In this document: one piece after another, positions 21,490-32,489 of the stretch | Position numbering within the stretch: the stretch's first letter is position 1 | Layout of the letters: each line of letters starts with the position of its first letter | NCBI GenBank assembly: GCA_958295665.1 | Contig: OY282560.1 | Location: 144,762,091 to 144,826,090 of the forward strand | Direction: 5' to 3' | DNA from: Tipula vernalis | Lineage: Eukaryota > Arthropoda > Insecta > Diptera > Tipulidae | Length of the DNA stretch: 64,000 bases | Program-made: the position numbers and the translations under genes | The notes under the pieces: model-generated | What the model was told of the DNA's origin: nothing | Database searches by the model: none | The model's input: the letters and a program-made list of their open reading frames with translations, nothing else

Positions 21490-24190
21490 TTATCGTCAGC
21501 ATTCATTACCGTTTCCACGGAAGCGTAGTTTGTCCCTTCTTCAGGTATTAGATTCAAAATTTTTTTTGTTTATTTCAGCAACCGTTTCATTTTTGGGTGC
21601 CAATATTAGTCTTTCACATAATCAAATCTCAGAGTGCAAGATTCCTTCAAAAATTTTCCAAAACTTTTGCAATCAGTTCCTCTTAAATTAACAACATTGT
21701 AAAAGTCGTTCGTGAATTGGATTTCTCCTTGGCCTATTTTTAGTAATATGACCGCATATTCACTCGATTCCATGTCATTGAATAGTGCAGTTTCTGTAAA
21801 CATTTTGTATCTTCGATACAAAGCCTCAAATGCACGTTTGTGGGCATGCCACACTAACAGCTTATACTGCCATAGCATTACGCCTCGGCTGCTATTTTTG
21901 CTGATGTTACACATTTGTGTTCCTTCGCTTGCCAAATTAAGTGATAGTTTTAGGACCTAATGTGCAGAGTATCCACCGTTAAGAAACGTGGCAGTAATAC
22001 CAGACGATGCTGCGACCTTGGCTTTGTTTCTGGATCTACGAACTTGAGCTAGCAGCAAATTGAATAAGAAAGTATTTTCAGTGCCCATCCCCCCCCCTTA
22101 CTTCTAAACAGTGCGTTGAAGTGTCTAGTTTATGATCGTTATATCTATTCACTTTTATGCTAATTAAAACACTTCATTTCTTTTTATTTCAATACTTATA
22201 ATTTTATAATTTTATTTAAAAACAATAAAAAAATCAATTACATGATTTTATAAATTTTGTTGTTTTTTTATTTGTACTGGCTGCAGCAACTAACTTAATC
22301 TTACTAATTCTACCAATTTTGATACAAATTTTTATTTTTATTTTTTAGAATTTTATTACCCTGAATTTTCAATGATTTTTGTTTGTGTTTGGGTAAGTTT
22401 CTATTGGTGGGATTGTGGATCGTACGATGATTTCAATCAAACCAAAGTTTGGGTTGGCTGCAAATATTGCGTGATCTTACAATTACATCTTCACATAATT
22501 TACGTTATTTCGCTATTAAAATTAAGCAAAAATGTTTGTTTTGAACAGGGCCGCTACATGCGTCTCCTCCTTCATCAATCTGCTGCAGAGCTCTGTCGAA
22601 CACTTGCCGTTGCTCTGAAAGAAGTCGTGGTGTTATTGCGATCACGTGGCCCTGAAGTGCTGTGGAGTTAAATAATAATCGAGTTATCTGTTAATTTGTT
22701 AAAATCAAGTCCTCATTATAAATGTCATCGTTAAACGTAAAATCGGATGTAAACCTAGAAGTCGGTAAAATATATATTCTGGCATGATAGCGTTTGACAG
22801 CCCACATAATCTTATCAAAATTGCAAACAGTTCACGCACATTTGCTGGTGACATTGAGCTAAATTTAATACTTCACATGCATCACTTGGTTAAGCAGTAA
22901 TCCCAAACAAAAGCACTGAAAATTCCATTTTTATGGACGTTGTAGACAAGTCCAACATGGTTCTCACATCGTTTCCATCTTTTCTTGCCATTTTCATTGT
23001 GTAGCAAAGTGGAACTTCAGAATATAATAGTGTTCATGCAAAGTCATCGTTCTGGTAGAGCTGAAAAAATTCTGCGAGAGTTGTTCTGTTAGGGATCGTC
23101 TACCTTTGATTGAAGTTTTGCTTTGTAAAACAGAGGCATTCACACCTTGTTTATATTAGCCAAAAGTTTTCAGACGAAAGATATAAAATGCTGGTAATGC
23201 AAATAGTGTCTTGGCTATATCAGCCGAAAGATACCAGCCCAAAACATATTTCAAATAAAATGAAAAATTAACAAAACAACTTAGAAACTGGTATTTTCAT
23301 GAAGTGATTTTACGGCTGAATAAAGGCTCATTTTTTTTTGACACTGTTTACCATGGGAATTATACTTTAAGTTTGATCAGAAAAGCTAAACATAAAATAT
23401 AAAAATTTGTATAAATTTTACCTTTAAAGTATCATGTCTGGAAAGTATTTTAGTTAGTGTGCGTTAGCTAGATATGACACTTTAAAGGTTGAATTTATAC
23501 AAATTTTTACATTTTATATTTAGCTTTTCTGATCAAACTTAAAGTATAATTCCCATGGTAAACAGTGTCAAACCAAAAAGAGCCTGTATTCAGCCGTAAA
23601 ATCTCTTCATGAAAATACCAGTTTCTAGGTTGTTTTGTTAATTTTTCATTTTATTTGAAATATGTTTCGGCTGGTATCTTTCGGCTGATATAGCCAAGAC
23701 ATTATCTGCATTACCGACATTTTATATCTTTCGGCTAACATTAATAGTACGGCATTCACCATTTTATAAATGGACAGCCAGATGAATTGCGGCCGGATGC
23801 GTTTCGTGTAATGGCTTCAATCGTACTAACGTAACGCCCAGCCGTGCACCTTTATTTATATATGTACTTGCAAATATACTTTATTACCTGTACTGAAATA
23901 AACGTCATTTGGTGGTTAATATTGGGGAATAAGGCATGGCCACTTGCCGTCGTTCAGGTTTTATGTTTATGGTAGTTGTTCGACGACCGTCCTCTGGTGC
24001 TCTGCGATGATACTAAGGGTAGCACTTTTCGTTGTGTTGTGTTTCATTAAGCATTACCCGTGGTAACTTTTTTATGCACTTTCCATCTTTCATATATGAC
24101 GATGATGTATTGTAGGGACAGCAGGTCAGTGAATAAGGTAATGTGTCGAACAGCTCTTATGACTTTGTCGTTCTGATCTGGGCGTTACTT
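21490..24190 (-). pseudogene. Helitron Rep/helicase remnant, interrupted by a foldback repeat
   Basis: Minus-strand pieces lie in the natural order. 23790-24150 has MKDGKCIKKLPRVMLNETQ, YRRAPEDGRRTTTINI and VIKYICKYIYK, from the region before the helicase. 22760-23130 has TTLAEFFQLYQNDDFACTLL. 22560-22680 has ITPRLLSEQRQVFDRALQQI, the start of the Pif1-type helicase. 21490-21965 has AHKRAFEALYR, YAVILLKIGQGE, and LCERLILAPKNETVAEIN. The Walker A region is missing, and there are stops and gaps of a few hundred bases (for example 21970-22550). A 600-base inverted repeat sits between two pieces. The Rep catalytic HUH motif was not found. Confidence 0.72.
23135..23759. repeat. Foldback element: ~280-bp inverted repeats with short loop
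   Basis: 23155-23437 and 23460-23737 are near-complementary over almost their whole length. Examples are tatagccaagaca (right) against tgtcttggctata (left), and taccatgggaatta against taattcccatggta. A loop of roughly 25-40 bases lies around 23440-23465. The 9-base string ggcattcac flanks both sides (23135-23143 and 23751-23759) and looks like a target duplication. It interrupts the Helitron remnant. Confidence 0.8.
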
Positions 24191-24284
24191 TTCCTAGAGC
24201 CATAGTAAAAGAATCGAATGCCTAAAACATCTAGTTTCACCAAAAATGTTGCCTTTCTGTTGATTGTAGCCACCAATTTTTGAA

Positions 24285-24620
24285 CCTAAATTTTGAAATT
24301 GCAAGCAATGAGGTCGTGCCTGCCGGTCACTCTTTGGCCAGGCAACTATAGTTTGGAAATCGAACAGGTGGAATCGGACTAGAGATCTTTACTCGTACAA
24401 GCCGCTGCATAACGCTTTAGCTATCCAAATCCAAATCACCCTTCCTTTTATTCATTTCACTTCAAAACCAAAAACAAAATAATGAAAGATAGGGATATCA
24501 CATATAGCCTATGTTACCCTCGGCCATGAAACATGTCTAATGGTGAAAGCTTCATCAAAATCGGTTCAGCCATCTTGGGGTGATTGAGCAAACACACTTT
24601 CACAAATAAAATACTTATTA
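24285..24620. repeat. Possible SINE or LINE 3' end
   Basis: The stretch ends with aaaatcggttcagccatctt followed by a gattgagcaaacacac phrase and an A-rich tail, a combination common at the 3' ends of insect RTE-type LINEs and the SINEs that borrow them. The left part (24290-24420), read on the minus strand, has a tRNA-like look with a weak B-box-like tgttcgattt, but no full tRNA fold was worked out. Confidence 0.35.
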
Positions 24621-25690
24621 GTAGGAAGTAGGATTATCAAGAGAGGAAACTCTCTTTGAAGAATGATAATTTTATCATTTTTTATTATCATCTAACCAGA
24701 ATCGCTTTTGATATGTTGATGATAAAAAAGATTAAAAAGATAAAAAAGCAAAGACGTAAGCAATATGACAAAAAAAACAATTAAAAAATTACTGAATCGT
24801 ACCCCTGAAACTTGTCTTATTGTTATCATTATTTCAGCAAAAAATTGAATGTTCGTGCTAACACGTTTCCAGATTTATTAAACTTGTTTATTGTATTTTC
24901 GAGGAGATTGCATAATTTCTTGTATTATAGAATAGTTCGTAATCGTATAGCGAGTGAATGCAAATTCCATAGATAAGCTAACATGATTAACATTACAGTC
25001 AATTTCGTAGTCACTGCAATACCAGTGTGCATCTATTAAAAACTACACAAACTAACCAATATTTGAGAGGTTTTACAACACACACGTTTAATTGATTACT
25101 AACGTGAATTGCTAATCTGCCTACTAAGTGGCCGTATATCGGAATAACATCTAGTTCTACAGTAAAAACAAAATATGTCCAAAACCTAAAACTATTTTAG
25201 TAATTTACACAAAACTATAAATTCACCATTTAGAATCTTAAAGATTTAGATTTAGTCTTATAGCCTAAATATATTAAATAAAAGTAAAATCAATGAAACT
25301 CTACTAAAGAATATTATACATGGTTATTGTTGTGGCATTTAAATATGATTGTTTCAAATAACATTGACGATAAGATTAGTTTAATTGTTACAGTCTTAGA
25401 AAATCATTAATTAAGATTATCTTTATCATTATGTTGGTAATATAATAAACAATTCCTTAAATAATCAGAATAAATAAATGTTTTTATCATATAGCACGAT
25501 AACAGCGTTTATCAAATTTATCTATTTATTGATAAGAATCTTTGGGGGTTGTATGTGGATGTTTAGCGTTGCCTCGATATCAGGCATTATTCCTAATTGT
25601 GTAATCTGGCTCCATAGAATATTGGTATTTTTGGTTCACAACACTATTCTCTTTAAATAAGACTTGGTAATTTGGTAAAAGACTTGGTAA
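24621..25690. other. AT-rich, no gene recognised
   Basis: Low-complexity A/T sequence without a supported coding region. The 60-residue frame at 25478-25660 is hydrophobic by composition only. Confidence 0.4.
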
Positions 25691-25699
25691 TTTATTTAG

Positions 25700-26052
25700 T
25701 TCATGTTTATTTATTTACATTTATATTTATTTATTATTAGCAGCGAAACTCAGCGAAATTTTTCGCAACGAATCAATTAAAAACACGTTAAATTATTTTA
25801 ATGAAAATTATATTTTTTTAAATTTTTTAATAAAAGCAGAATATTTTTTCCTGCAAACCTTTTAATAGTTTTTTTTACGAACTTCTTGTTTTTTTGTTTT
25901 TTCTTTTTCAAAAAACAAAAAGAATTAGCCTACTTTATATGATACTAAAACTAATTTCCGTGTCTTTATTTAATCATTTAAGGTTCAGTGTTTTCACAAG
26001 TGAGTGTAGACATGACCTGTCAACACAATGCTAGCTATGCCATGTCACAACA
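25700..26052 (-). repeat. Inferred 3' LTR (at least its start) of the Gypsy element
   Basis: On the minus strand the LTR begins TGTTGTGACATGGC at 26052, directly after a purine tract (ttactgggaggggagtat, 26053-26070) that would serve as the polypurine primer. The far boundary is not defined because no second copy was seen near 29.2 kb. Confidence 0.45.
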
Positions 26053-29000
26053 ATACTCCCCTCCCAGTAAATTGAAAGAATTTACGAAGATAATTTTAAA
26101 GAAATTTCTAATATTTACGAGAAACGACGATCAACGATGACGCAACCTCCTCACTCTTCAAATCAATCTAACAATTTTTTCGGAATTTTAACTTGACGAC
26201 CAGTTCTTTAGGTAAAGTATCAAACGTGACTTTAATTTTAGATAGAGCAGTAGAAACATTTAATTTAGAATTGGCCAATGGTAATTTATCGAGAATGTTA
26301 TCATCAAGGGTAAACGGTTGTATCAAAGGAGTTGGATCAATGCTATCATTGCTTTCCGAATAACATGGTTTGAGTCGGTCGATAGAAACAACTATGTTTT
26401 TGCCATTAATTATTATGGTAAAGAATTTCTTATTTCGATTTACTACAAAATATGGTCCAGAATATGGTGCTTGAAGTGCCCTCTTTAACGCGTCGGTTCG
26501 TAAAAATACGTGTGAACAGGTTTCTAAATTTTTACTAATAAAAATGTTTATATTAGTATGATTAGATGTTGGAATCGGTCTAAATTCATCAAAATGTTTT
26601 TTTTACATTTTGAACAAATTCAGACTGAGGAATTTTGATATCTAAAGACGAGTCTACCAGTTGTCCTGGTACGCGCAAAGGACTTCCAAAAACGATTTTA
26701 GCAGAAGTGGTTTTTAATTCCTCGCTAAATGCCGAACGTAACCCAAGCAGTACAGTTGGCAGAATTGAAGTCCAATCTGCGGTCGGTCGTGACACATTAT
26801 GGCAGCTTTTGAAGTACGGTGACATCTTTCTATCATACCGTTGGCTTTTGGGTTGTAACTGGTTGTCCTGCTTCGATGAAAACCAAGTAACGCAGATAAT
26901 TCGGAAAATAAATTTGATTCGAATTGGGATCCCTGATCAGTAACAATAGTATTTGGCACGCCGAAACGAGAAATCCACGTGGAGAATACGGCAAATGCGA
27001 CAGTGGCCGCAGTTATGTGTATATCTATTAATGTCACACAGTATCGATTATTATCAGAAATCGGTAATGGACCAATGATGTCTAAGTGGATTTCTGCAAA
27101 GCGTTGCGAAGTTAATTTATAAGACCCGAGAGGTGAGATGGTATGCCTTGAAACTTTTGATTTTTGACATGCTAAACAACTACGAGCCATAGTTCTTGAA
27201 TCTTTAGCGATGGAAGGCCAAATGACATTTTTAGTCACTAACTTAGAAGAAGCCTTTATCCCTGGATGAGATAAATTATGAAAGGTTTCGAAAACTTTTT
27301 CCGAAATTCAATTGGAATAAACGGTCTTGGTAAATGGGAATTGCTGGAATTTGTTTAATCATACCCAAAAATCGTTTGAGATGATTGTCTGTTAAGGGAC
27401 GTTCAAAATTTTTAATAACGTCGACTGTGCTTTGAACGGGTAAAATGCCTTGTGCATTAACTGTATATCCAAGAAATTTGATTTCGTGTGAGGCGAATAC
27501 ACTTTTACTAGGATTGATAATTAAACCGTTATCTGATAGTTTTCTAAGTACTATTTACTAGAATATCGTCTAAGTAAACGAAAGCAAAATTTAGTCCCAA
27601 TAAAACGGAATGCATTAATCTTTGGAAAGTTTGGGCCGCATTCCTGAGACCCAGGTCATTTTAGTAAATTCGAATATACCAAAGGGAGTTGAAATAGCGG
27701 TTTTAGGAATATCAGATGGTTCAATTGGAATTTGATGATAAGCTTGGACTAAATCTATAAAGTATAGAAAATGTTGCAATCTTCAAGTTGATACGAAAAA
27801 TCTTGAAGATGCGGAATTAGGTAACGATCAGGAATAGTAATTCGAGTTAAACTTCGGTAATCCCCACATGGTCTTCAATCACCATTCTTCTTTAAAACTA
27901 AGTGCAAAGGGCTCGACCATGGACTGTTACTTGGTCGGCAAATACCTTGAGACATGAGATGTTCGAATTCTAGCTTTGCAAACGTCTTGTCTTACATGAA
28001 ACAGGAGGTACATTTGTTTCTAAACGATATGTATTTTGATGTTTAATAATTTTATCACTCAGCGCACTATTTAAAATGTTCGGAAATTTAGAAAATAAAT
28101 TTTGAATTTGGGGATCCATTTCCGACTTATCCAACTGTGATAATGCGAAATTTTCTGAACTGAAATAGTACCGACTGAACATAACGAGGTTACAGGATCG
28201 CAAATTCTATGCTTTCGTAAATCCACGACCAGACCAATACTTTTCAAAAAATCTGCACCAATAATTGGTAATGATACATCCGCAACAATGAATTCCCACT
28301 TAAAATTGCGACGTAATCCAATATCTAAAATTAAAATGTTGGTACCATAAGCCTGAATTGGTGTTCCGTTCACCGCAAATAGCTTACAATTTGAAACAGC
28401 TTTAGAAATATTTGCTAATTTTAAAGGTATAACCGAAACATCAGCTCCCGTGTCTATCAAAAATTTAGTTGCCGTATTTAAATCCAAAATTAAAAGACGA
28501 CTATTAGTGTGCTGGTCAACAACTGCCGTCGAATTTGGATGAGAATTTAAAAATGTGGCTTATCATTTTTTTTGGAAAATTCCTCAAAAAATTTACATCC
28601 GGGAAAACAATGTCGAGCTTTATTTAGAAATTTATAATGATAAAACACATTGTCGATCGAGATCGAGATGATTCTCTTGGTGCATTACGCGAGCTTGAAG
28701 ATGATCTTGCTCCCGGTCGACAAACTGCCAAAATTTGGGTCCTAAATTGATCAAATCTAGTTTCCAGCTCGGAATAAGAATTTGTAATAGTTGACCCTTG
28801 CGAATTTGAATACGCAGAATTTGACTTGATAGCATTGAAAACAGAATTGGTAGAAGATGTTTGTTTAATTTCACTAATTTGCGCGTATATTCCATAACCT
28901 CCAACATTTTATCGGCTCGTTCTGCTAAAACGGTCAATGAAACATCGTTAGCAAAAGTGGATAAAATAATTTGGATTTGTTGTGGTAATCGCTTTAACCC

Positions 29001-29172
29001 TAATTGTTGTAACGCTTTTTCCGAATATGTACTACCCGCGTTTAATCTGAATTCGTTTAATAGTTGTGATGGTTTTTTATCACCCAGACTCAAACCATGC
29101 AAAACGTTATTAACTGTAGCGCCCTCCGTTTCGCCGAGTACTCTAATAACTTCATTTCTAAACGTTGTATAA
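26053..29172 (-). pseudogene. Gypsy (Ty3-type) retrotransposon gag-pol remnant
   Basis: Minus strand, in order: gag (28632-29172) with GDKKPSQLLNEFR and KRLPQQIQIIL; protease (28071-28487) with the active-site LIDTGADVSVIP and IIGADFL; a frameshifted reverse transcriptase (27300-28200) with FASHEIKFLGYTVNAQGI near the end; and integrase (26589-27300) with an HHCC finger (HNLSHPG then SCLACQKSK), FAEIHLDIIGPLP and VTDQGSQFESNL, and a second-half NGMIERCHR. RNase H seems deleted between RT and integrase. Multiple frameshifts make it dead. The 5' end is cut at about 29172. Confidence 0.85.
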
Positions 29173-30340
29173 GGGGAAGTTGACCTTTATCACGTAGAAT
29201 TACGTAAGCAAAGGTATTGTGATGCCTTGAATCGAGTGCATTTACTTGAAATTAAATTAAATAAATTATAAATTATGGGTTTATTGCATTAATTCGAGGA
29301 GGGAAGAAATTTAGTTGAACTGTCTTTTCAACCTTATTCGATTAACGCAATTGACTTCTACAGTGGTAACTAGATATTTGAGGCAGTGAAAGATTCAAAT
29401 ACTAGTTAGGAAGGAGGAGAATATATCAAGGAGCGCCTTGTCGTGCTTTGTAACCTCTAACTCCATTGCTAAAATTCAAATATATATCTGGCAAATGCCA
29501 GCAACCTGAAGTTGTACAAAGAGTTTATACGAAGAGTAAAGAGTACGAAAGATGAATGATGACATTCGAGAAAAGACTAATATCCTCGCGATTGAAATTG
29601 TTGGCATGTTGACATGGTGGATGTGATCATTGTGATATGTAATTGTATGTGAGTGAGGAATTGTATGTTCGGAGGGCTTCCTTATAGCAGTCCTAACCCG
29701 CTTTTCTAAATACTTTTTCCATATTTGACGAGAGCTTGGGGGCTGTTTCGACCACCAAAGTGGTCTTTGCTTACACAAAATTAAACTCAGAGGAGATGCT
29801 GCCTACAAAACTACGTGAAAAGCATCAGAAAGCTTGTATAACCAATTATCGATCTCCTATATCGAAAAGGGGGGTTTGGAACCGGTAATAGCAATGAATT
29901 ACCTAGAATGGTTTTGAAGGAATCTCAGTCGGGTTTCCTCCTGTTTATAAACATATCCCTATTTGAAGCTTCTGTACTCCCTCAACTACTCTTAATAAAA
30001 TCATAGACAAGCATGTTATCTAGTACTTCTTGCCTGTTTCTAGTTATAAAAGATTTATATTACATATTTGAAGGTTAGTACTAAGAATAAAATCAAGGAG
30101 TAACTCACCTCTCTCGTTTGTACCCGTACCTTCCCTTATTGAGTGGTATGAGTTCACATCACTGCCCAGAATGACTCACCTCTAAGGATTGCAGGTGATA
30201 TGTACCAGTGCAGCCCCAGCCGCGGGTAAGGCGTCATCCTTTTTGTAGACCTTTAGTGTGATATCCCCGAAACTGAAGCTTATCACACTCTTCAACCCTT
30301 CCCGAAGCCTTGAACTTCGAAAAATCTCATACTAACTGAA
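29173..30340. other. Unassigned region with a possible LINE fragment
   Basis: No clear gene. The minus-strand frame at 29476-29778 starts MCKQRPLWWSKQPP, reminiscent of the PWW box between endonuclease and RT of Jockey-type LINEs, then becomes repetitive (HTIPHSHTITYHND). That likeness rests on a few residues. Sequence near 29173-29470 could be LTR material of the adjacent Gypsy copy, but I could not match it to the left LTR. Confidence 0.25.
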
Positions 30341-30357
30341 TCCTTATATAATGCAAC

Positions 30358-30400
30358 GATAAAATATATACCTAACACAAGGTTAGGTATATATTTTATC
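30358..30400. repeat. Perfect 19-bp stem hairpin
   Basis: gataaaatatatacctaac, a 5-base loop (acaag), and the exact reverse complement. It is not followed by a T run that would suggest termination. It may be the relic of a tiny MITE. Confidence 0.75.
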
Positions 30401-30589
30401 TGTTCAAGATGTTGTTTGCGGAAATCTGCTAATGGAAAAAATGACATTTAAGCAATCACATTTCCATGAAATTTTTAAAGTAGCACAACCGCTCACAACT
30501 CATCACGCTGATTTAAGTCAACATGCTGCCAACAGTTGGCGCAGCTGATGCACCCAATAAGTAGTTTTCAAAATTTTAAAGCATCAGCA

Positions 30590-30970
30590 TATGGAGTATT
30601 ACCACCTGAGTTACCAATACATAACTTTCGAAATGAAAGCTTTTATCGGTTTTAGATTAAGAACTTATTAAAGCTCTGCTGCCAAACAAATACATGAAAA
30701 AAATTAAATTAAGCTTATTATCATCTGAACTAAAAAAATTAATATTTTCGAAATTAAAGCTTCTATCGAGTTCAGTTTATTAAATTGCTATATTAAGTAC
30801 TTACTGAAGCTCCGCCATGTTTATAATTAACGGTTTTGAAAGGTAATTCATTCACCAAAACATCAAAATATGAGCTCTTATTATATGAGTTACCAATGAA
30901 AGTTTTCGAAATAAAAGCTTTTATCGATTTTAAATTATTAAAGTATCATATCAGAGCCTTCTAGAGTATA
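30590..30970 (-). repeat. Satellite-like array, three units in minus orientation
   Basis: Units of roughly 130 bases containing gaaatgaaagcttttatcg and ttattaaagctctgctgcc. They are the reverse complement of the array at 31620-32480 and flank repeat copy A on its other side. Confidence 0.65.
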
Positions 30971-31560
30971 GAGCCATAATCTTAATGACGTATTTTTTAG
31001 AAGCTTTTTTAATGGTATAACTTTTCACTGATTTCCATAGGAATCTATAGTAAAAATGGTGTTTTTTAGCTTCAAGTTTTTCAATGAAAAAAGCAAAAAC
31101 GTCTTAAAATGTTTATGTAAAAGTTTTCTACATATCTTTAAGAACAATATACAAGAAGGCCATATTGGTATTAAGTAAATAATAATTGCAGAAATATTAA
31201 AATTAAATTATTTCTAAAATATATTTTTTCGAACTTTCATTTTGAAAAATACATCAAAGTTGGCTCTGACAAATTAAAATAATACTTGCTAAATTTATCT
31301 TTAGTTTTACTACTGTACGTAAGATGTCTAATTGGTTACAGAAAAATACGAAAAAAAGTTATTTAATCCCAAAATTAACAAACGTTCCTATATTTTGTGA
31401 ATTTGTTTTGCTTTTCCTACGATTTTTGATCTTGAAATTTCCCCAGGTGGTAGTTTTTGGTACGATTTTTCCAAATTTTTACGGCCATCACTGCCATCTA
31501 AGTAATGTATATTGACTTAATGACCAACGAATCGTAGTAAGCTTTTACTTTAATTTGACC
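30950..31560 (+). repeat. Repeat R, copy A (plus)
   Basis: Begins near tagagccataatctt and carries agaagcttttttaatggtat, aagttggctctgac, agtttta…gtacgtaagatgtct, and ttccccaggtggta. The same order of sequence blocks recurs in copies B and C at 32490-34215. There is no coding signal. The 63-residue frame at 31324-31515 is disrupted in the other copies. Confidence 0.75.
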
Positions 31561-31619
31561 TCATTTGACCAGCTTTAATTTCGGAGAAATGAAAATTCGT
31601 TCAAATGATAATATATATT

Positions 31620-32480
31620 TAATGTTTTTATATATTTAATGTTTTTCATGTGTTTGTTAGACAGCAGAGCTTTAATAAGTGTATAATCGAAAATATTTGC
31701 TTTGTTGAATGAATTGCTTTGAAGTGTTTATTAGATACCGGAGCTTTAATAAGCTTTTTATATAAATTCTAATCAAAAATCGATAAAAGCTTTTATTTCA
31801 AAAACTCAAAATGGTAATTCAGATGATACCATATGTTGATGTTTTTCAAGTGTTTAATAGATATCAGAGTTTTAATAAGCGCACAATCGAAAATCGATAA
31901 AAGTTTCGAATCGAAATGATAATAAACCATATGTTCATGTTTTTGGCGAATGAATTAGTTTTCAAGTGTTTAGTAGATAAGCGCATGATTAAAAATCGAT
32001 AAAAGCTTTCATTTCGGAAATCGTTTATTGGTACCTTGAGTGATAATTGACCATATGTTGATGCTTTGATGAATGAATTACTTTTCAACGTTTATTAGAT
32101 AGCAAAGCTTTATGTAGATTAATAAACGAACATCGATAAAAGCTTTCATTTCGGAAACATTCATTGGTAATACAGATGATAATAGACCATATGTTAATGT
32201 TTTGGTAAATGAATTAGCGGAGCTTTAATAAGCGCATTACATAGGTTAATAAACGAAAACCGATAAAGCTTTAATTTCGGAAATCTGAAAATTTGTAAGT
32301 AAACCGCTTTTGTAATAAGTTGATGTTTTTCATGTGTTTTAGACAGCAGAGCTTTAATAAGTGCATAATCGAAAATCGATTTAAGCTTTCATTTCGAAAG
32401 TTATACATTAGAAATTCAGATGATAATAGACCGGATGGTTGATGTATTGATGAATGAATTACCTGTCAAGTGTTTATTAG
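31620..32480 (+). repeat. Satellite-like array, about six to seven units
   Basis: Irregular units of about 75-130 bases built around agagctttaataagtgcat, aatcgataaaagctttcatt, gataatagaccatatgttga, and tgaatgaattacttttcaa. Unit boundaries drift through deletions. It is the inverted counterpart of the array at 30590-30970. Confidence 0.7.
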
Positions 32481-32489
32481 ACGCATTAA

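Noticed and set aside
22372..22671. 99-residue plus-strand open frame
   Set aside because: Its end is the antisense of a Helitron helicase segment readable on the minus strand.
24285..24425. tRNA gene
   Set aside because: A weak B-box-like string exists but no acceptor stem or anticodon arm could be built; kept only as a possible SINE.
30358..30400. Transcription terminator or microRNA precursor
   Set aside because: The stem is perfect but only 19 bases with a 5-base loop, no T run, and no neighbouring gene; too short for a typical microRNA precursor.
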